A DNA stretch of 9,728 nt, from the NCBI GenBank assembly GCA_023416055.1, contig JAEZIH010000029.1, forward strand, positions 1-9,728, in the 5' to 3' direction. The stretch comes from Pseudomonadota bacterium (GTDB taxonomy: Bacteria > Pseudomonadota > Alphaproteobacteria > Caulobacterales > Caulobacteraceae). This document shows, one piece after another, positions 6,234 through 9,728 of the stretch; the first letter of the stretch is position 1, and each line of letters starts with the position of its first letter. The translations under genes and the position numbers were made by a program. The notes beneath the pieces are model-generated. The model saw only the letters and a program-made list of their open reading frames with translations, made no database searches and had not been told where the DNA came from.

Positions 6234-6250
6234 CGAAGGGTGAACCTTCG
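6234..6250. promoter_or_regulatory. Inverted repeat in the permease/hrpB divergent region, possible operator
   Basis: CGAAGG and CCTTCG are perfect 6-base arms around GTGAA. The repeat sits just upstream of the candidate -35 of the permease and about 45 bases before the hrpB ATG. The position suits a regulator binding site, but no regulator gene is nearby and no known consensus is recognised. Confidence 0.3.
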
Positions 6251-6279
6251 TCGACGGTTTCGTGAACAGGTCCGATGCG

Positions 6280-6287
6280 GCTAGAGC
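6280..6287 (+). promoter_or_regulatory. Candidate -10 element just upstream of hrpB
   Basis: GCTAGAGC differs from the Caulobacter -10 consensus GCTANAWC at one position and ends 8 bases before the ATG at 6296. The -35 is weak: TTCGTGA at 6259-6265 with a 14-base spacer is the best seen. If active, transcription would start almost at the ATG, which argues against the upstream ATG at 6275. Confidence 0.35.
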
Positions 6288-6295
6288 GCAGGGCG

Positions 6296-8716
6296 ATGCT
6301 GCCCATCCACGCCGTCCTCGAGCCGCTCAAGTCCGCCCTCGCGGCGACGTCCGCGGTCGTGCTCGCGGCGCCCCCGGGGGCGGGCAAGACGACGGTCGTG
6401 CCGCTGGCCCTGCTGGACCAGCCATGGCTGGGCGACGGCAAGGTGCTGGTGCTGGAGCCGCGCCGCCTGGCCGCCCGCGCCGCCGCCGACCGCATGTCCG
6501 CCACCCTCGGCCAGCGCGCCGGCGAGACGGTCGGCTACCGCACCCGCCTGCAGAGCCGCGTAGGACCGAACACCCGCATCGAGGTCATCACCGAGGGCGT
6601 CTTCACCCGCATGATTCTCGACGACCCCGGGCTCGAGGGCGTGGGCGCGGTTCTGTTCGACGAATTCCATGAGCGCAGCCTCGACGCCGACCTCGGGCTC
6701 GCGCTCGCCCGCGAGGCCCAGCAGCTGCTGCGCGACGACCTGCGCCTGCTGGTCATGTCGGCCACGCTGGACATCGCCGGCGTCTCCCGCCAGCTCGACG
6801 GCGCGCCGGTGATCGAGGCCGAGGGCCGCATGTTCCCGGTCCAGACCCGCTACCTCGGGCGCAACCCGGCCGAGCGCTTCGAGGAGGCCATGGCCCGGGC
6901 CGTCCGCCAGGCGTTGGCGGAGGAGGGCGGCTCGGTTCTCGCCTTTTTCCCCGGGCAGGGCGAGATCCACCGCACCGCCCGCCTGCTCGCCGACCGCCTC
7001 CCGGCCGACGTCGACCTGGCCCCGCTCTACGGCGCGCTCGACAAGGCCGAACAGGATCGCGCCGTCGAGCCGGCTCCGCCCGGGCGTCGCAAGGTGGTGC
7101 TCGCCACCTCCGTCGCCGAGCCCAGCCTGACCATCGAGGGCGTCCGCGTAGTGATCGACGGCGGCCTGTCGCGCGTGCCCCGCTTCGAGCCGTCCAGCGG
7201 CCTCACCCGGCTGGCCACGGTGGGCGTCAGCCGCTCCTCGGCGGAGCAGCGCCGGGGCCGCGCCGGCCGCGTCGAGCCCGGCGTCTGCTACCGCCTGTGG
7301 GACGAGGAGCAGACCCGCGGCCTGGTCCCGCACCAGCGCCCCGAGATCCTCGAGGCCGACCTGACCGCCTTCGCCCTCGACCTGGCCCGCTGGGGCGCGC
7401 GGTCGGCGGACGGCCTGGCCCTGCTCGACCCGCCGCCCGCCGGGGCCTTCGCCGAGGCGCGCAAGGTGCTGCAAAGGCTGGGCGCCCTGGACGGGGAGGG
7501 GGCGCTGACCGGCCATGGCCGCCGCCTGACCCGCATCGCCCTGCCGCCGCGACTGGCCCACATGGTCGCCGCCGCCTCCGACGCGGGGGATACATTGCTC
7601 GGCGCCCGAATCGCCGCCGTCCTGTCGGAACCCGGACTGGGCGGTACAGACCCCGACCTGCGCGAACGGCTCCGTAGCCTCGAGCGCGACCGCTCTCCCC
7701 GCGCCCGCGACGCGATGAAGCTCGCCGAGCGCTGGGCCCGCAGCGCCGGGGGCGGGCAGGGCGGTTCGGCCGACCCCGGCGCCCTGCTGGCCGAGGCCTT
7801 CCCCGAGCGGGTGGCGAAGACGCGCGGCAAGCCCGGGGAAGTGTTGCTCGCCTCCGGCCGCGGCGCCTTCCTCGATCCGCACGAGCCGTTGGCCCGCGAG
7901 CCGTGGCTGGCCGTGGCCGAACTCGGCGGCGGCGACGCCCGCGACCGCATCCGCCTCGCCGCGCCGGTCGATCCCGCCGATCTCGAGCCTCGCATCGAGA
8001 TCGAGGACCGGCTGGCCCGCGAGCCCTCCGGCCGCATGACCCTGAAGCGGCTCCGCCGGATCGGCGCCATCGTCGTCGACGAAAGGGAGATGGGCCGCCC
8101 CGACCGCGCCGCCGTCACCGCCGCCCTGAAGTCCGAAGTCGAACACGACGGCCTGAAGGCCCTGCGCTGGGGCGAGCGCGCCGCCGCACTGCGCGCCCGG
8201 CTGGCCTTCCTCGGCGATCTGGAGGACGGCTGGCCCGACGTGTCCGACGACGGCCTGCTCGCCGCCCGCGAGACCTGGCTGTGGCCGCTCCTCGACGGGG
8301 TCCAGTCGCTGGAGGCAATTCCCGACGGGGCGCTGGAGCAGGGCCTGCGCGCCCTCGTCCCATGGGATCGCCAGCGCGCCCTCGACGACCTCGCCCCCGC
8401 ACGGCTGCAGACGCCGCTCGGCTCCGCCGCCATCGACTACGCCGCCGAGGGCGGCCCCCGCGTCGACATCCGGGTGCAGGAGCTGTTCGGCGTCACCGTC
8501 CACCCGACGGTCGGCGGCGGCCGCGTTCCCCTGACCCTGGCCCTGCTCTCGCCCGCGCGCCGCCCGATCCAGTTGACGAAGGACCTCCCCGGCTTCTGGT
8601 CCGGCTCGTGGAAGGACGTCCGCGCCGAGATGCGCGGCCGTTATCCGAAGCATCCCTGGCCGGAGAACCCGGCCGAGGCCGAGGCGACCAGCCGCGCGAA
8701 ACCGCACGGAACCTAG
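6296..8716 (+). CDS. hrpB: ATP-dependent helicase HrpB
   Basis: An 806-residue superfamily 2 DEAH-type RNA helicase of normal HrpB length. Motifs in order: Walker A APPGAGKTT at 25-33, motif Ia LEPRRLAAR at 53-61, ITEG at 98-101, the DEAH-box variant DEFH at 122-125, SAT at 155-157, and motif VI QRRGRAGR at 318-325. The C-terminal third is the HrpB-specific domain, ending in FWSGSWKDVRAEMRGRYPKH and PWPENP, a diagnostic tail. No motif is missing. It should hydrolyse NTP and remodel RNA in the cytoplasm, but the biological role of bacterial HrpB is poorly defined. The ATG at 6296 is preferred to the in-frame ATG at 6275 because the family sequence starts at LPI, an AGGG lies just upstream, and a -10-like element falls between the two ATGs. 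The stop overlaps that of the convergent M23 gene. Confidence 0.97.
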   Translation: MLPIHAVLEPLKSALAATSAVVLAAPPGAGKTTVVPLALLDQPWLGDGKVLVLEPRRLAARAAADRMSATLGQRAGETVGYRTRLQSRVGPNTRIEVITEGVFTRMILDDPGLEGVGAVLFDEFHERSLDADLGLALAREAQQLLRDDLRLLVMSATLDIAGVSRQLDGAPVIEAEGRMFPVQTRYLGRNPAERFEEAMARAVRQALAEEGGSVLAFFPGQGEIHRTARLLADRLPADVDLAPLYGALDKAEQDRAVEPAPPGRRKVVLATSVAEPSLTIEGVRVVIDGGLSRVPRFEPSSGLTRLATVGVSRSSAEQRRGRAGRVEPGVCYRLWDEEQTRGLVPHQRPEILEADLTAFALDLARWGARSADGLALLDPPPAGAFAEARKVLQRLGALDGEGALTGHGRRLTRIALPPRLAHMVAAASDAGDTLLGARIAAVLSEPGLGGTDPDLRERLRSLERDRSPRARDAMKLAERWARSAGGGQGGSADPGALLAEAFPERVAKTRGKPGEVLLASGRGAFLDPHEPLAREPWLAVAELGGGDARDRIRLAAPVDPADLEPRIEIEDRLAREPSGRMTLKRLRRIGAIVVDEREMGRPDRAAVTAALKSEVEHDGLKALRWGERAAALRARLAFLGDLEDGWPDVSDDGLLAARETWLWPLLDGVQSLEAIPDGALEQGLRALVPWDRQRALDDLAPARLQTPLGSAAIDYAAEGGPRVDIRVQELFGVTVHPTVGGGRVPLTLALLSPARRPIQLTKDLPGFWSGSWKDVRAEMRGRYPKHPWPENPAEAEATSRAKPHGT

Positions 8717-9522
8717 GCCGCGCCGTTGAGTAGACGCCCGTAGCTGTCGACCAGGCTGGAATAGGTCGGCACGAACATCACCGTCGCCCCGCCGCCCGTG
8801 GCCACCGGGGCCTTGATCTCGAAATGCAGGTGGATGGTGGTGGCGTTGCCGCCGAAGTCGTTCGACACCTTGCCGATGTGCTGGCCGCGCGTGACCGTGC
8901 GCGAGGCGGCGTTGGGAAACAGCGCGTTCACACCCGCCATATCGAGGTGCAGGTAACGATAGATGCGCCCGGAATCGCCCAGCAGGGTGACCGTATAGCT
9001 CCCGATCGAGGTGATCCGGCCGCTCTCGGCGGCGACGGCCCAGTGCACCTTCTTCTCGCAGGTCGCGGGCCGGATGTCCTGTCCCTGGTGGCCCTTGCCG
9101 GCCGGGCACATGCCATTGGCCCAGCTGCGCGTCTCGCAGAAATTGTCCCGCCACGGATAGCTGTAGTTGCGCGCGTCGCACTGGCCGCCGGGGCCGGGCG
9201 CCATGTAGCCCCCGTAGCCGTAGACCTGCGAGTTCGCCCAGGCCGGCCCTGCCTCCATCGGGAAGCGCATTCCGGCGGCCCACAGGGTGGCGTCGGTCGC
9301 CCCGCTGCCGGAGCCGGGATACAGCGACCCGCCCGGCTCGTGCGGCCAGGTGACGGGCTCGGGCGCTGGCGCCTCCGGTTCGGCAGGCGCGTCCGGATCG
9401 CCGGGCAGGGGCTCCTCCAGCGGGTTCCCGTCGCCGGTTTCGGGCGTCCCCGACGGCTGGCAGCCGCCCGGGGCGCAGGCCGTCAGCGTCAGCAGCAGGC
9501 CCGCGACCGCCAGCCGCCTCAC
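8713..9522 (-). CDS. M23 family metallopeptidase, predicted lipoprotein
   Basis: A 269-residue envelope peptidase. Residues 1-16 are a lipoprotein signal peptide with lipobox LTAC, so C16 is the predicted lipidated residue; Ala at +2 suggests outer-membrane sorting (inference). Residues 17-65 form a Pro/Glu/Gly-rich linker. The C-terminal LytM/M23 domain has H145 and D149 in GHQGQD and H233 in HLHFE as zinc ligands, with H231 and H192 (YLHLD) as catalytic candidates, so it looks active. M23 enzymes cut peptide cross-links of peptidoglycan. A segment at about 110-160 carries four Cys (115, 129, 139, 155), unusual for the family and compatible with disulfides. The start is a GTG that overlaps the stop of the upstream gene (GTGA), implying translational coupling. 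The stop shares CTAG with hrpB. Confidence 0.93.
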   Translation of the reverse strand: MRRLAVAGLLLTLTACAPGGCQPSGTPETGDGNPLEEPLPGDPDAPAEPEAPAPEPVTWPHEPGGSLYPGSGSGATDATLWAAGMRFPMEAGPAWANSQVYGYGGYMAPGPGGQCDARNYSYPWRDNFCETRSWANGMCPAGKGHQGQDIRPATCEKKVHWAVAAESGRITSIGSYTVTLLGDSGRIYRYLHLDMAGVNALFPNAASRTVTRGQHIGKVSNDFGGNATTIHLHFEIKAPVATGGGATVMFVPTYSSLVDSYGRLLNGAA

Positions 9523-9728
9523 GACGCGCCCCCGCCGATCAGCTGCAGCCCCGCCGCGAACAGGATGGCGTCCGCCTCGGTGCAGTCCGGCGCGCCCTCG
9601 CAGATGAAGCTGACGCTGTAGGCCGCCCCGAAACGGTTGAAGCTGACGTCCACGCCGTACTCGGTCCGCTCGGCCCGGACATTGGTCAGGCCTCGCGCCG
9701 CGGCCTGGGTCTGGGCGCGGGCCGCGGC
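9519..9728 (-). CDS. Unrecognised protein, C-terminal part (cut by window edge)
   Basis: The minus-strand frame is open from the right edge to a TGA at 9519-9521, giving 69 residues ending in LFAAGLQLIGGGAS. It starts beyond the window. Codons have the strong G/C third position of the neighbouring genes, and the stop overlaps the GTG start of the M23 lipoprotein gene by 4 bases, so it is very likely a real gene in the same operon. The visible part has an Ala/Gln/Arg-rich stretch, then alternating polar and hydrophobic residues that suggest beta strands (VDVSFNRFGAAYSVSFIC), and two Cys seven residues apart (C-EGAPD-C region). I do not recognise a family. The Cys pair and the coupling to an exported peptidase would fit an envelope protein, but this is inference. 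Confidence 0.8.
   Translation of the reverse strand, partial: AAARAQTQAAARGLTNVRAERTEYGVDVSFNRFGAAYSVSFICEGAPDCTEADAILFAAGLQLIGGGAS

Noticed and set aside
6281..9283. A 1000-codon open frame on the minus strand across hrpB and into the M23 gene
   Set aside because: It is antisense to hrpB, which has all helicase motifs, and its translation is Gly/Ala/Arg/Gln-rich with no recognisable domain. Long stop-free antisense frames are expected when the real gene has a strong G/C third position.
1..9728. A defence, secretion or biosynthetic gene cluster
   Set aside because: The genes belong to unrelated housekeeping or envelope functions in mixed orientations, with no shared operon beyond valS-tlyA and the M23 pair.

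Overview
The window is GC-rich (roughly 70%) chromosomal DNA. The protein families, the strong G/C third-position bias and several -10-like elements of the GCTANA type point to an alphaproteobacterium of the Caulobacterales, probably a Caulobacter or Brevundimonas relative. That placement is an inference; no marker gene was compared. There are nine protein genes (two cut by the window edges) and one tRNA, on both strands. The sequence shows no insertion sequence, phage gene, integrase, CRISPR array or rRNA.

Layout, left to right. The 3' end of valS (valyl-tRNA synthetase, +) is followed after 4 bp by tlyA (S4-domain rRNA 2'-O-methyltransferase, +). Facing them on the minus strand is a secreted glycine-zipper protein rich in Tyr/Asp/Arg, with a good intrinsic terminator between it and tlyA. 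Divergent from it is a TrmA/RlmD-family RNA uracil-5 methyltransferase (+), which ends 12 bp from a convergent radical SAM gene of the PA0069 type (-). Next comes tRNA-Leu(TAG) (-), then an APC-superfamily amino acid permease (-) with its own terminator. Divergent from the permease is hrpB (DEAH-type helicase, +). hrpB runs tail-to-tail into an M23-family lipoprotein peptidase (-), and the two stop codons share one CTAG. The peptidase start overlaps by 4 bp the end of an unrecognised minus-strand gene that continues past the right edge.

Functionally this is mostly housekeeping. valS, tlyA, the RNA methyltransferase and tRNA-Leu serve translation and RNA modification. The permease, the M23 peptidase and the glycine-zipper protein belong to the cell envelope. 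The radical SAM protein and HrpB are conserved proteins whose physiological roles are poorly defined. No multi-gene defence, biosynthetic or mobile system is evident.

Points worth a second look: possible leaderless starts at three genes; a Ser in place of the expected first iron-sulfur Cys of the RNA methyltransferase; the shared CTAG stop; and the unknown gene coupled to the M23 lipoprotein.
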